A stretch of DNA of 64,000 bases from Candidatus Saccharimonadota bacterium (GCA_905372305.1 CAJPOP010000001.1:248001-312000), one strand, 5' to 3'. Counted from the first letter of the stretch, positions 1 through 7,983 are shown. The notes: a model not told the origin generated them from the sequence alone. Translations and numbers: made by a program.

Positions 1-795
1 TTCCATTAGCCAGCAGCGTACAGCGTTGCTTTTTAGGTTTGGTAAAACTAGTTTTTCAAATTGCGAACGATTGAATTCTGGCTCGGCAGCTTGCAGTAAT
101 GTATGGTTAGTGTACAGAGTATGTTTGCGAACATAGACAATGGCTTCATATAAATTCATGCCGTTAGCGCATAATTCGTCCAGCCGCGCTAGCGCTGCGA
201 AAATAGTTGCCGTCTCGTTTAGCTGGATGACCGCTGGTTTAATGCCGACCAGTTTCAGCGCCTTGTAGCCGCCGAAACCCAGCGCCACTTCTTGATATAG
301 CCGGTGATCGCCAGAGCCGTCGCCTTCGTATAACTGTCCAAAGTTTGGTTCTGACATTGTGATAAATTGCGTCGAACCGAGCGTTTTCCTGAAAATACTC
401 AAACTTGAATCGGGGAAGCCTGCCGAGCTGACAGTAACTTCGTCAATGTATTCAAAACCGTAATCTTGCGGCGAAACTTTTTCCGAATATTCATTCTGCG
501 ACAAACCATCAATTTTTTGGTGCGACTCGCTGCGATAAAACGGTGTCACTACCACGAACGGTACTTCCAGTTTTTCAGCCACGCGCCGGGTATCAGCCGC
601 CAAAACACCGAGGCCGCCGCCGCCCTTAATGCCATTGGCTTTGTCGTAAATCTCCATCGTCCAGTAGACGTAAGGCCGCGTTTCCGACAACTGATGCGTT
701 AGGCTGCTGCGTTCGATCAAATTATAAAATTCTGATGCGTCCTCAATGTCTTGAGGCTGATATTTCGGTGTATCGGTGTAAGAATATAGATCCAT
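1..795 (-). CDS. glgP: Glycogen/alpha-glucan phosphorylase (GT35), N-terminal part, cut by window edge
   Basis: The gene runs off the left edge; 265 codons from the ATG at 795 are open. The family releases glucose 1-phosphate from alpha-glucan using pyridoxal phosphate. Visible family features are the GGGGLGVLAADT glycine-rich segment following a YVYWTMEIYD stretch, the LNETATIFAALARLDEL segment, and TNHTLLQAAEPEF, which matches the TNHT signature of GT35 enzymes. The PLP-lysine region lies outside the window. An AAAGGG ribosome-binding stretch sits just upstream of the start. Such an enzyme would let a fermentative epibiont feed on stored glucan. Family assignment is fairly safe; the exact subfamily (short bacterial or long GlgP) cannot be told. 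Confidence 0.75.
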   Translation of the reverse strand, partial: MDLYSYTDTPKYQPQDIEDASEFYNLIERSSLTHQLSETRPYVYWTMEIYDKANGIKGGGGLGVLAADTRRVAEKLEVPFVVVTPFYRSESHQKIDGLSQNEYSEKVSPQDYGFEYIDEVTVSSAGFPDSSLSIFRKTLGSTQFITMSEPNFGQLYEGDGSGDHRLYQEVALGFGGYKALKLVGIKPAVIQLNETATIFAALARLDELCANGMNLYEAIVYVRKHTLYTNHTLLQAAEPEFNRSQFEKLVLPNLKSNAVRCWLME

Positions 796-849
796 GATGC
801 CCTTTATAGATTAAATAACAACTTACTTATTATAGCATAAGCGTATTAA

Positions 850-1356
850 CTAATTAGCGGTAACGGCGGGCATATTGGTAAAAACCTGCTGCCAATTAAC
901 GTCATTATGTGTTTGGCGTAGATGCTGCGGAATGATAAGGAAGAATTCGGTGTCATGTTTAATCGCGCGAATTGTTAAATCTGAAGATTCGCTGTTTTGG
1001 GTGAGTTGAATCTGCGTACCATCTCCAGTAGTGAGATTTTGGCAGTTTTCATCTTTCTTTTTTTGGGAACAGTTTAAGGCGCGAAGTGGCGATCGCTTCT
1101 TTTCAGTGACTGTAATGCCGCTTGAAAGCCAAATCCGATATTCAATATGCCCAGATTTATAACTGTCGTAGATACGGACAAATTTTTCATTTTTTACGCG
1201 TATATGGTTTGGCAAATTTAATCGATAGACTGTAAGTTCTTCGCTGCCGGGCGTAAGGCGTAAGAAAACAATCGCCAAACCTGCCGCGAGATACATAAAA
1301 ACAATAGCAACTATGACAATAATTAAAAATCTATGGCGCTTAAAAAAGCTAAGCAA
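850..1356 (-). CDS. Hypothetical single-pass membrane protein, 168 aa
   Basis: Not a recognised family. A basic N-terminus is followed by one strongly hydrophobic helix (about residues 8-34) and a polar extracytoplasmic domain with several beta-like stretches and two closely spaced cysteines. The start is chosen as TTG at 1356: a GGAG Shine-Dalgarno lies at 1363-1366 with correct spacing, whereas any longer reading would run through tRNA-Gly. The GGAG begins at the base next to the CCA end of the tRNA, so the message is probably cut from a tRNA-mRNA transcript. Function unknown. Confidence 0.6.
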   Translation of the reverse strand: MLSFFKRHRFLIIVIVAIVFMYLAAGLAIVFLRLTPGSEELTVYRLNLPNHIRVKNEKFVRIYDSYKSGHIEYRIWLSSGITVTEKKRSPLRALNCSQKKKDENCQNLTTGDGTQIQLTQNSESSDLTIRAIKHDTEFFLIIPQHLRQTHNDVNWQQVFTNMPAVTAN

Positions 1357-1366
1357 GATAATCTCC

Positions 1367-1441
1367 TGGTGCGGGTGGGGAGAATCGAACTCCCATCTCA
1401 AGTTTGGAAAACTTGCATACTAGCCGCTGTACTACACCCGC
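1367..1441 (-). tRNA. tRNA-Gly (UCC)
   Basis: The cloverleaf is clear on the minus strand: a 7-bp acceptor GCGGGTG/CACCCGC, a D stem GTAC/GTAT, an anticodon stem CAAGT/ACTTG around a loop with TCC at 34-36, a T arm GGGAG-TTCGATT-CTCCC, and an encoded A-CCA end at 1367-1370. It is divergent from tRNA-Arg, with a shared 42-bp promoter region. Confidence 0.95.
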
Positions 1442-1469
1442 AGTGTGTTCTATTGTAGCAGAAAGATGA

Positions 1470-1475
1470 TATAAT
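1470..1475 (+). promoter_or_regulatory. Extended -10 promoter of tRNA-Arg
   Basis: TATAAT preceded by TG one base upstream (TGATATAAT), 8 bases before the mature tRNA-Arg 5' end. No good -35 box is visible. Confidence 0.6.
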
Positions 1476-1483
1476 GAAAACAT

Positions 1484-1560
1484 GCCCTGATAGCTCAGCT
1501 GGATAGAGCAGGAGACTTCTAAGCTCAAGGCCGTAGGTTCGAATCCTACTCGGGGCACCA
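1484..1560 (+). tRNA. tRNA-Arg (UCU)
   Basis: Acceptor GCCCTGA/TCGGGGC, D stem GCTC/GAGC, anticodon loop CTTCTAA (TCT at 34-36), T arm GTAGG-TTCGAAT-CCTAC and an encoded A-CCA. The anticodon stem GGAGA/GCTCA is odd: only the three middle pairs are canonical, while the outer (G27-A43) and the loop-closing (A31-G39) pairs are purine-purine mismatches. Confidence 0.92.
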
Positions 1561-1589
1561 TTTATTATACATTGCAAACAGGGGGATAT

Positions 1590-1994
1590 ATGGATGCAAG
1601 CGGTAGGCCGCGAATGTCGCGCCAGTTATTAAGCAGGCTGATGTCTAATCACGCAGCCAGTGCGCAAACGTACGGTACGACCAGAATGGCGTCTGCGAAT
1701 CGCACTCATAACGTAGACCGCCAATACATAAAGGGATACGGCGATTCAATGTCGGCAAATTCCAGTATTGGCAGTAGCCAGCGGGTTGGCGGCAGTGATG
1801 CTGGCAGCGGTAGCGGTACGGCGATGCCTGGACAAAATCGCCAGCTCAATCGCGTGCAACCTGGTAGTTCTCGACAGTCCTCTACTGGCTCTCAACATTC
1901 ATCTACCGGCTCTCGGCAGCCTGGTAATTCTACTAACGCGAAAGGCCGAATTGTCTTTAAGGAGCCGCCAATTCGGTATAATCCATTTGCCTAA
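1590..1994 (+). CDS. Small Ser/Gly-rich hypothetical protein, 134 aa
   Basis: Not recognised. It is a polar, mostly disordered protein with a basic N-terminal part (two arginine-rich short segments), a long Ser/Gly/Gln/Thr low-complexity middle containing repeated STGS units around residues 97-110, and a distinct C-terminal tail ending in KEPPIRYNPFA. The conserved-looking tail after low complexity suggests a docking or processing motif (inference). The ATG at 1590 follows a GGGGGA ribosome-binding stretch at 1581-1586; an in-frame TTG at 1572 is less likely. It is only 30 bases downstream of tRNA-Arg and may share its transcript. Confidence 0.6.
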   Translation: MDASGRPRMSRQLLSRLMSNHAASAQTYGTTRMASANRTHNVDRQYIKGYGDSMSANSSIGSSQRVGGSDAGSGSGTAMPGQNRQLNRVQPGSSRQSSTGSQHSSTGSRQPGNSTNAKGRIVFKEPPIRYNPFA

Positions 1995-2075
1995 AACTAT
2001 TTATAAAAATTGCTTTATTTGCGACGTGTGCCAGACGCTAAATTAGAGTTAATGACAGAATATACAGTAACTATC

Positions 2076-2717
2076 ATGAGAAAAATACTAATTGCAACTA
2101 CAAATCACAATAAAATATCCAGGATTAAGCGGCTGCTGGCCGATGTGCCAGTAGAGATTATCTCGCTTGCTGATTTGCCAACGGAGCTACCTGAACCTGC
2201 CGAGACAGCTGGGTCTGGGATTGAAATTGCCGCCCAAAAAGCGCTAGGCTATGTCCAATATGTTGATGAGGGTACTGTAGTTTTAACGCAAGACGACACT
2301 ATCTCATTTGAGGGAGTTGCTAGCGAGGATAATCCAGGTGCATTTATTAAAGAGCCAGTGAGGCTGAAATATGGCGATTTCACAGATGACAATGCCATTA
2401 AATATTACACCGATCTTGCGAAAAAGTATGGCGGAACAATTCCAATGACGTTTCGTTACGGGCATGCTATCGCCTATAAAACTAAGACAGATCGTCAAAG
2501 AATAAAAATTGTTGCAAGCTCGTCGGAATTGCCAGCCCGCTTAGTAAGTACACCTCGAAAGCCAGAACTGGTGCCAGGATATTTTCTGTCGTCAATTATG
2601 CAGCTCAATATTAACGGAGAATGGATGTACTACACAGAATTAAATGAAGAGCAGAAGATAAAAGCCGACGACGATATAAAGGCTTCTATATTATCATTGC
2701 TTCAGGAGGTGCTGTAG
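2076..2717 (+). CDS. rdgB: Non-canonical purine NTP pyrophosphatase (Ham1/RdgB-like)
   Basis: Hydrolyses ITP, XTP or dITP to monophosphates and keeps them out of nucleic acids; cytosolic. The N-terminus KILIATTNHNKISRIKRLL matches the Ham1 signature (ATxNxxK) that binds the triphosphate, and a TQDDTIS segment around residue 75 corresponds to the family's metal-binding Asp region. At 213 aa it is near the usual 190-210. The start is set at ATG 2076 because the family begins right before KILIAT; an ATG at 2052 and a TTG at 2010 are possible but add unrelated residues. The C-terminal third is more divergent than typical RdgB, so substrate choice is uncertain. Confidence 0.7.
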   Translation: MRKILIATTNHNKISRIKRLLADVPVEIISLADLPTELPEPAETAGSGIEIAAQKALGYVQYVDEGTVVLTQDDTISFEGVASEDNPGAFIKEPVRLKYGDFTDDNAIKYYTDLAKKYGGTIPMTFRYGHAIAYKTKTDRQRIKIVASSSELPARLVSTPRKPELVPGYFLSSIMQLNINGEWMYYTELNEEQKIKADDDIKASILSLLQEVL

Positions 2718-2795
2718 AGGGATTTGACCGTATGGGTTTACTCGTGGCGGTGCCGCTGGGTGTTGAATATCCAGATACTCCTAACTGTTAAATCA

Positions 2796-2822
2796 AAATA
2801 TCGCTCTATTGGAGCGATATTT
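2796..2822. terminator. Hairpin between rdgB-like gene and tRNA-Lys
   Basis: A perfect 11-bp inverted repeat (2796-2806 with 2812-2822) around a 5-base loop. The A-run on the left and T-run on the right suit a bidirectional terminator serving the rdgB-like gene (plus) and the tRNA-Lys/tRNA-His transcript (minus). Confidence 0.65.
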
Positions 2823-2838
2823 CGTTGAAATTCTATCC

Positions 2839-2915
2839 TGGAGGGCCAGGAGGGGCTTGAACCCTCGACACCCTGCTTAAGAGGCAGGTGCTCTAACCAG
2901 CTGAGCTACTGGCCC
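2839..2915 (-). tRNA. tRNA-Lys (CUU)
   Basis: Minus-strand cloverleaf with acceptor GGGCCAG/CTGGCCC, D stem GCTC/GAGC, anticodon stem CCTGC/GCAGG with CTT at 34-36, T arm GAGGG-TTCAAGC-CCCTC, discriminator T and encoded CCA at 2839-2841. Confidence 0.93.
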
Positions 2916-3000
2916 ATAGTTCAATTATACGACAATCAATAAAAATGTCCACACTTTTATTATATCACAATTCACCAGAAAAGTAAATCGCGATAGGACT

Positions 3001-3079
3001 TGGGGCGAATGATGGGGTTCGAACCCACGGCCTCCGGAGCCACAATCCAGCGCTCTAACCAAACTGAGCTACATCCGCC
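3001..3079 (-). tRNA. tRNA-His (GUG)
   Basis: Minus-strand cloverleaf with the 8-bp acceptor typical of tRNA-His (extra G at -1 paired with C73), GTG anticodon in the loop TTGTGGC, T arm GTGGG-TTCGAAC-CCCAT and encoded CCA at 3001-3003. It lies about 85 bases upstream of tRNA-Lys in the same direction. Confidence 0.93.
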
Positions 3080-3141
3080 AGAAACCCAAGCTTTTCAGAT
3101 TATACCACAGGTTATCTCTGTACTCAAGGAGCGGTAATTGT

Positions 3142-3147
3142 TATACT
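3142..3147 (+). promoter_or_regulatory. Extended -10 promoter of folD
   Basis: TATACT preceded by TG (TGTTATACT) with only 7 bases to the ATG at 3155, so the folD message is probably leaderless. Confidence 0.6.
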
Positions 3148-3154
3148 GGGTAAA

Positions 3155-3964
3155 ATGAGAGAGCTAAACGGATCGGAATTGGCGGGTTTCATTAAGGAGC
3201 GCCAAGCTAAGCAGGTACGAGCGTTGCGCCAGGCGCGCCATATTCAGCCGTGTTTAGCGATTGTGACAGACGCCCAGAATCCAGTAATTGAGACGTATAT
3301 GCGCTTGAAACAACGGTATGGTGCGGATATTTTAATTGATGTGGAAATTCATCGCGCAGCTTCAGGGCAAGCGCTAAATATAATAAAAGAATTGAATGCC
3401 AGGCAAGATGTGCAAGGAATAATTGTCCAATTGCCCGTAGACAATCCAGAACAAACAGATGAATTATTAGAAAGCGTCGATAAAAAGAAGGATGTTGACG
3501 GTTTGTGCCGAAACGCGATTTTTGATGCTGCAACGCCGATAGCCATCAATTGGCTGCTGGCTGGATATGGTATTGAGCTGAAAGGAAAAAAAATAGCGAT
3601 CGTGGGGTGCGGACGGCTGGTCGGCGCGCCGCTGGAGCGAATGTGGCAGAAGTCTGGGGTTGATACTACGGTGTTTGAGAAAGGCGACGACTTGGGCGAA
3701 TTGATAAATTATGACGTTATCGTGTCGGCTACGGGAGTTCCAGGATTAATAACGAGCCAGATGATAAAACCGAAAGCCGTGGTTATTGACGCGGGAACGG
3801 CGTCGGAGAACGGTAGGATAGTTGGCGACACGGCGGAGGAAGTTCGCCAGCGGAATGATATTACCATCACGCCTAAAAAAGGCGGTGTCGGCCCGCTTAC
3901 GGTCGCCGCGCTGTTTGATAATGTCATTAACGCCTGCCTAAAATTACCGTCAAAAACTAATTAG
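3155..3964 (+). CDS. folD: Bifunctional methylenetetrahydrofolate dehydrogenase/cyclohydrolase FolD
   Basis: Interconverts methylene-, methenyl- and formyl-tetrahydrofolate for one-carbon supply; cytosolic. At 269 aa it is slightly shorter than the usual ~285. The N-terminal catalytic domain keeps the YMRLKQRYG segment (Tyr and the catalytic Lys of the YxxxK motif) and the QLPVDN...DKKKDVDG region that lines the folate site. The C-terminal Rossmann domain has GRLVGAPLE for NADP binding and the final PKKGGVGPLTVAALFDN, the best FolD signature (GGVGPMT). No other folate gene is adjacent. The start is fixed by the promoter 7 bases upstream. Confidence 0.92.
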   Translation: MRELNGSELAGFIKERQAKQVRALRQARHIQPCLAIVTDAQNPVIETYMRLKQRYGADILIDVEIHRAASGQALNIIKELNARQDVQGIIVQLPVDNPEQTDELLESVDKKKDVDGLCRNAIFDAATPIAINWLLAGYGIELKGKKIAIVGCGRLVGAPLERMWQKSGVDTTVFEKGDDLGELINYDVIVSATGVPGLITSQMIKPKAVVIDAGTASENGRIVGDTAEEVRQRNDITITPKKGGVGPLTVAALFDNVINACLKLPSKTN

Positions 3965-3973
3965 ATATTTATA

Positions 3974-4348
3974 TCAGTTAGCTGTTTTTATGGCTGATTT
4001 GACTTGCTCGACAACTTGGCGCGGCGTGTAGTTTGCTTTGACGATGTAGCTATCAACACCCAGGCTCCGCAGCTCGCGCGGCGCTTCTTCTTCGCCAAGG
4101 TTAGTTAGTATGATAACTGGCACGGTTTTTCCCCAATCTCGAGAACGGATTATTTTAAGCGCTTCGGTGCCGTCCATTTCTGGCATTTGCAAATCTAATA
4201 AGATTATATCCGGCTGGACTTTTTCTGCTACATTAATACCAATTTGCCCGTTTGCTGCCAAATGCACCTCAAAACCATCAGACTCAAATTTTATACGGTA
4301 CATCTGGCTGATGGTTGGATCGTCTTCAATAATAACAATCTTTATCAT
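3974..4348 (-). CDS. Single-domain response regulator (CheY-like)
   Basis: A receiver domain with no output domain, 124 aa. Key residues are all present: the acidic pair at the N-terminus (VIIEDD), the phosphoacceptor Asp52 in LLDLQMPEMDG, Thr in VIILTN and Lys in YIVKANY. Start is ATG 4348: a TATACT box lies only 6 bases upstream, inside any longer reading. It is transcribed away from the histidine kinase that begins 51 bases off, and is the obvious partner. With no DNA-binding domain it must act by protein contact or as a phosphorelay step (inference). Confidence 0.88.
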   Translation of the reverse strand: MIKIVIIEDDPTISQMYRIKFESDGFEVHLAANGQIGINVAEKVQPDIILLDLQMPEMDGTEALKIIRSRDWGKTVPVIILTNLGEEEAPRELRSLGVDSYIVKANYTPRQVVEQVKSAIKTAN

Positions 4349-4354
4349 AATAAA

Positions 4355-4389
4355 AGTATAGCATGAATTACCGGGTTGGATGTTATAAT
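4355..4389. promoter_or_regulatory. Divergent promoters of response regulator and histidine kinase
   Basis: Minus: TATACT at 4360-4355, 6 bases before the regulator ATG. Plus: extended -10 TGTTATAAT with TATAAT at 4384-4389, 10 bases before the kinase ATG. The two -10 boxes are about 23 bases apart, so the promoters must compete or be co-controlled. Confidence 0.6.
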
Positions 4390-4399
4390 AAACATTAGC

Positions 4400-5971
4400 A
4401 TGACAGCGCACAATCCTATTCTTATGGTTGCTCTGGCGGTTATATTAGCGGCGGTTGCTATCCATGTTTCGGTTTCCCGCTATAAAAAAATAGGTGCTAA
4501 GGCGGCGCTAACGCGCGGCGTCGTCTATGTGTTGCTAATCGGCTCTTTGGCTGGTATTTATTTTGTTTTATCCTATGCGATATCCAAGCTGCTTTTGTAC
4601 GAAAATATTGCGCTGGGGTCTAGCCTGGAGCCGATAGATGTTATTCTGGCGGTGGTTTTGGCATTTCTTTTCCAGCCGATAAAAAAGTTTTTTGACACGT
4701 ATACTGATAAAATATTTTATCGCAATGAGTGTAATTTTGAAGATTTCTCCCAAGGTTTATCGGCCATATTAGCGCAAACTACTGATTTGCAGCTATTGCT
4801 CAGGCGAATCAGCAGCTATATTATGCGGGAATTTAAGCTGGAAAAAGTCGCGTTTTGCATTCCTAGTAAAGGTATTTACGGCCGGGCTGGACGCCGGCGC
4901 TATGCGGTAATTGAAGATGATACGCGAAAAATTATGCAGTACTATTGGAAGCACTATAGTTTTCCCGAGGCGATTATTGCCAAGGATATTAAAGATAAAA
5001 GTTTGCAGAAGTTATTTAAGCTGCATAAAACTGCGGTGGCAATTCCTTTGATGCAGCAAGACCGCGAGGCGGGCATATTGTTTTTAGGCGAGCGTAAAGG
5101 GCGCAAATATAGCCGGCGGAATATCTGCATTCTGGAATCGGTAGCTAGCGAATTGGCGATCTCGATTCAGAACGCTTTGTCGGTGGAGGAAATTAAGCGG
5201 CTGAACGATACTTTGCAGCGTAAAATTGACGAATCGACCAAAGAGCTGAGGTTGACTAATCGCCAGCTTCAGCGGCTTGATGAATCAAAGAATGAGTTTA
5301 TTTCAATGGCATCGCACCAGCTAAGAACGCCTCTAACGAGTATTAAGGGATATTTGGATATGCTGCTTGAGGGTGATTTGGGCAGAGTCTCGTCAACTCA
5401 GAAGGCTGTTCTAAGGGAGGCTTTTTTTTCCAGTGAACGAATGGTGCGGCTAATTAACGATTTTTTGAATGTCTCGCGGCTGCAGACTGGTAAATTTGTG
5501 ATTGACAAGCAAAAAACCGATATTGCGCAAATTGTGAAAGAAGAAGTTGCTTTACTGAAAGTGGTGGCCAGCCAGCGGTCAGTAAAGTTGAAAGTAAAAA
5601 TTAATAAAAACATACCGGAAGTTAAAATTGACGCCGAAAAAATTCGCCAAGTTATATTAAACATGATCGATAACGCCATCTACTATTCCAAGCCTAATAA
5701 AGACGTAGCGATAAGCCTGTCTCAAAAGGGCGGCTTTATCGAATTTACGGTGAAAGATTCGGGCATTGGCGTGCCGAAAGCCGAGCAGCCGAATTTGTTT
5801 GGTAAATTTTTCCGCGGCTCAAATGCCAGGAGGAAACGGCCGGATGGAACCGGGGTAGGCTTATTTTTAGCGAGGAAAGTTATTCTCTTTCATGGCGGAG
5901 AAATAATATTTTCATCAGAAGAGGGGAAGGGCAGCGTGTTTGGATTTAGAATTCCAGCGGGCAAACCTTAG
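4400..5971 (+). CDS. Membrane sensor histidine kinase with GAF-like domain
   Basis: 523 aa. Two or three transmembrane helices lie in the first 90 residues, then a cytoplasmic region beginning DTYTDKIFYRNECNFEDFS, as seen in kinases with hydrophobic sensor domains. A GAF-like domain (about 115-250), a coiled coil (about 255-300), a HisKA domain with phospho-acceptor His306 in SMASHQLRTPLT, and an HATPase_c domain follow (N box NMIDNAIYYS, G1 DSGIGVP, G2 GTGVGLFLARK). Start is ATG 4400, since TATAAT at 4384-4389 excludes the longer reading. It should phosphorylate the neighbouring CheY-like protein; the signal is unknown. Confidence 0.88.
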   Translation: MTAHNPILMVALAVILAAVAIHVSVSRYKKIGAKAALTRGVVYVLLIGSLAGIYFVLSYAISKLLLYENIALGSSLEPIDVILAVVLAFLFQPIKKFFDTYTDKIFYRNECNFEDFSQGLSAILAQTTDLQLLLRRISSYIMREFKLEKVAFCIPSKGIYGRAGRRRYAVIEDDTRKIMQYYWKHYSFPEAIIAKDIKDKSLQKLFKLHKTAVAIPLMQQDREAGILFLGERKGRKYSRRNICILESVASELAISIQNALSVEEIKRLNDTLQRKIDESTKELRLTNRQLQRLDESKNEFISMASHQLRTPLTSIKGYLDMLLEGDLGRVSSTQKAVLREAFFSSERMVRLINDFLNVSRLQTGKFVIDKQKTDIAQIVKEEVALLKVVASQRSVKLKVKINKNIPEVKIDAEKIRQVILNMIDNAIYYSKPNKDVAISLSQKGGFIEFTVKDSGIGVPKAEQPNLFGKFFRGSNARRKRPDGTGVGLFLARKVILFHGGEIIFSSEEGKGSVFGFRIPAGKP

Positions 5972-5980
5972 GCAAAAACA

Positions 5981-6193
5981 TTAAAATAGGCGGAAAATTC
6001 CCGACAGAATTAAGACAATTATTAATATAATAACTAGGGCTATGCCGGCTGGTTTAAGCAGTGATTTCCGATCAAACAACCACTGCGATGTTTTCGAGCG
6101 GTTGGCGGCGGTTATTTTAGTAACGCTTGGACGCTTAGAGGCGGCGTCTATGCCGGAATATTTCTTACTGCGTTTTTTCTTCTGCTTGGCCAT
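5981..6193 (-). CDS. Small tail-anchored basic protein, 70 aa
   Basis: Not a named family. The first ~50 residues are very rich in Lys/Arg/Ser and the last ~20 form one hydrophobic helix (GIALVIILIIVLILSGIF) ending RLF, so it should sit in the membrane with the basic part inside. A TATAAT box 8 bases upstream of the ATG supports a leaderless start, which argues that this short gene is real. It could bind nucleic acid or acidic lipids (inference). Confidence 0.6.
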   Translation of the reverse strand: MAKQKKKRSKKYSGIDAASKRPSVTKITAANRSKTSQWLFDRKSLLKPAGIALVIILIIVLILSGIFRLF

Positions 6194-6215
6194 ACATTTC
6201 TATTATACAACAAAG

Positions 6216-6240
6216 ACACTCCCTGCTAAACAGGGAGTGT
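6216..6240 (-). terminator. Rho-independent-type hairpin after the LPKTG surface protein
   Basis: Perfect 10-bp arms (6216-6225 with 6231-6240) and a 5-base loop, followed on the minus strand by CTTTGTTGT. It lies 50 bases past the surface protein stop and just before the next minus-strand promoter. Confidence 0.75.
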
Positions 6241-6289
6241 ACTGTCTGAAACTGAACGCTTCAGAAAAAGATTTTGGAGCGGTCAGTCT

Positions 6290-7879
6290 CTATATACGAC
6301 GCCGGCTAATGGCGTAGGCTAGACCAGCTGTCATCAATGCGCCGAGTCCAAGTCCGCCAACTAGCGGGTCATTCATACCGGTTTTTGGCAAAGCAGCCGG
6401 TCCTGCTGAAGAATTTTTTGTTGTTGATTCGGTGTTTGTTGTCGATGGGGATGCTGGAGACGACGGCTGTGTCGGAGATGGGGGCGTTGGGGCTGAAGGT
6501 TTGCTTGGTGCTGCCGGTGTTGGGTTTAATGGCGTCGTCGGCGTCGAAGGATTTGTGGGATTTGACGGAGTTTTTGGATTAGTTGGTGTCGATGGTTTCT
6601 TTGGCTCTGTCGGCTTTGACGGCTTTGCTGGATTCTTATTGTCGTTCGGTTCTGTCGGTTTTGGATTATTAGCCGCCTCAACTGTCACGGTTGCACTGTC
6701 GCAGCTATCCGGTGCATTTGCCGCGGTTTCCGGGATATCTGCGCAGGCGGTGTTTTTAACTGCGCCATTTACAGCAGCCGGAGCTTTCGCGGTAATTGTA
6801 AAGCTCATAGATTGTCCAGACTTTAATTCGGCGATAGTGTAGTTCCATTTGTTGTCTTTTAGCGTGCCAGCGCTGGCCTTGGTGAAGGTTATGCCTGTCG
6901 GTGCATTGTCGGTGACAGCGACGTTTTTAAGGCTAGTTTCGCCGTTGTTGGCGACTTTAATTTGGTAAGTGAATTCTTTATTAACGCCAACTGCTTTTTG
7001 TTTGACGTCTTCTACCAGCTTGTCGATTTTAACGCTCGATTTTTTAGGAGTAGCCTGTCCGTCGATAACGAATTGCTTTTCGCAAGTTTCGCTGGTGACA
7101 GTCTTTTCTGAGCCGTCTACCGCCACGGTAATGAAAGCTTTGGCGGTATATTTACCCGGTTTAAAGCCATTGAAGTTGCCTTTGTCTGAGCTATAAACTT
7201 CATTGTTATTGGCATCATAAACCTTGTACACTACCTTCTTAAACACTGCGCCGTTTGATGCTGTGTATTGTACGGAAAACTTGAAGTCATCTTGAGAAAT
7301 CTTCTCAATAGTCAGCAAGTTACACTTGTAAATTGGAGCCTGCGCGCATTCGTTTTCTACAGTAACTGTCGCTTCGTCGCTCTTAGGAGTGTTGCCGACG
7401 TTAATGGTGGCGGTGTTTTTTAGCACCGTCGTGCCGCATGACAAGTTCTCTTTGTTAGGAATGACGGCTTTATAATAAACGACAGCATTACCGCCCGAAT
7501 CATGATGTCCGAGATTTATGCCACTTTCCATGAGCTTGTCAGATAATTTAGTGCCATTTAAGACAGACGAATTGGCTACGTACCGCAAACCTTTGCTCAT
7601 TTTATCGCGTAAAGCCACATTGAGTTGGCGAATTTTACTTTTGTTGGTGTAGGTAACTTGGTATTCGACAGTGTCGCCTGGTTTGGCGGTAGTGCTATCT
7701 TTCCATTCAGCTGTACCCGCTACTCGAACTTTCTTATCGATAGTAAAAGCTGCGTCCGTGTTGTTTGCCGGACCCAAAGCGCTCAATGCGACCGGTAAAG
7801 CTGCGGACATTGCCGCGATCATAACCAGCGCATAAAACTGCTTTGGCGCATTTTGCAGCCAATTGATATATTTACGCAT
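6290..7879 (-). CDS. LPXTG-anchored surface protein with DUF11-type repeats
   Basis: 529 aa, extracellular and wall-bound. Signal peptide (about 1-40, core QFYALVMIAAMSAALPVALSA); a DUF11-like domain (about 55-150, GDTVEYQVTYTN); an intermediate beta-rich domain (about 180-265); a second DUF11-like domain (about 275-385, EFTYQIKVANNGE); a Pro/Thr/Ser/Lys stalk of roughly 100 residues; the sortase motif LPKTG at 497-501, a hydrophobic helix and a terminal RRRI. The start at 7879 follows AAGGAGGAG with good spacing. A TTGACT-17-TATAAT promoter suggests strong expression. Likely role: adhesin or stalk on the cell surface, perhaps for host contact (inference). Confidence 0.85.
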   Translation of the reverse strand: MRKYINWLQNAPKQFYALVMIAAMSAALPVALSALGPANNTDAAFTIDKKVRVAGTAEWKDSTTAKPGDTVEYQVTYTNKSKIRQLNVALRDKMSKGLRYVANSSVLNGTKLSDKLMESGINLGHHDSGGNAVVYYKAVIPNKENLSCGTTVLKNTATINVGNTPKSDEATVTVENECAQAPIYKCNLLTIEKISQDDFKFSVQYTASNGAVFKKVVYKVYDANNNEVYSSDKGNFNGFKPGKYTAKAFITVAVDGSEKTVTSETCEKQFVIDGQATPKKSSVKIDKLVEDVKQKAVGVNKEFTYQIKVANNGETSLKNVAVTDNAPTGITFTKASAGTLKDNKWNYTIAELKSGQSMSFTITAKAPAAVNGAVKNTACADIPETAANAPDSCDSATVTVEAANNPKPTEPNDNKNPAKPSKPTEPKKPSTPTNPKTPSNPTNPSTPTTPLNPTPAAPSKPSAPTPPSPTQPSSPASPSTTNTESTTKNSSAGPAALPKTGMNDPLVGGLGLGALMTAGLAYAISRRRI

Positions 7880-7954
7880 GCATCGCTCCTCCTTACTGCC
7901 AACCAGCTCCACCGCCAGCTAACATTAATTATTAAATCTGCATTTGATATCATT

Positions 7955-7983
7955 ATTATACAGAATATTTTTAGAAAAGTCAA
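7955..7983 (-). promoter_or_regulatory. Sigma-70-type promoter of the LPKTG surface protein
   Basis: TTGACT at 7983-7978, a 17-base spacer, then TATAAT at 7960-7955. It gives a leader of about 70 bases with a strong Shine-Dalgarno, unlike most genes of this window. Confidence 0.8.

Noticed and set aside
1349..1561. A 70-codon minus-strand frame across both tRNAs
   Set aside because: It is made of tRNA-Gly and the antisense of tRNA-Arg, not a protein gene.
6432..6842. A 136-codon Gly/Val-rich frame on the plus strand
   Set aside because: It is the antisense of the Pro/Thr/Ser stalk of the LPKTG protein; repetitive codons open the opposite frame. No start signals.
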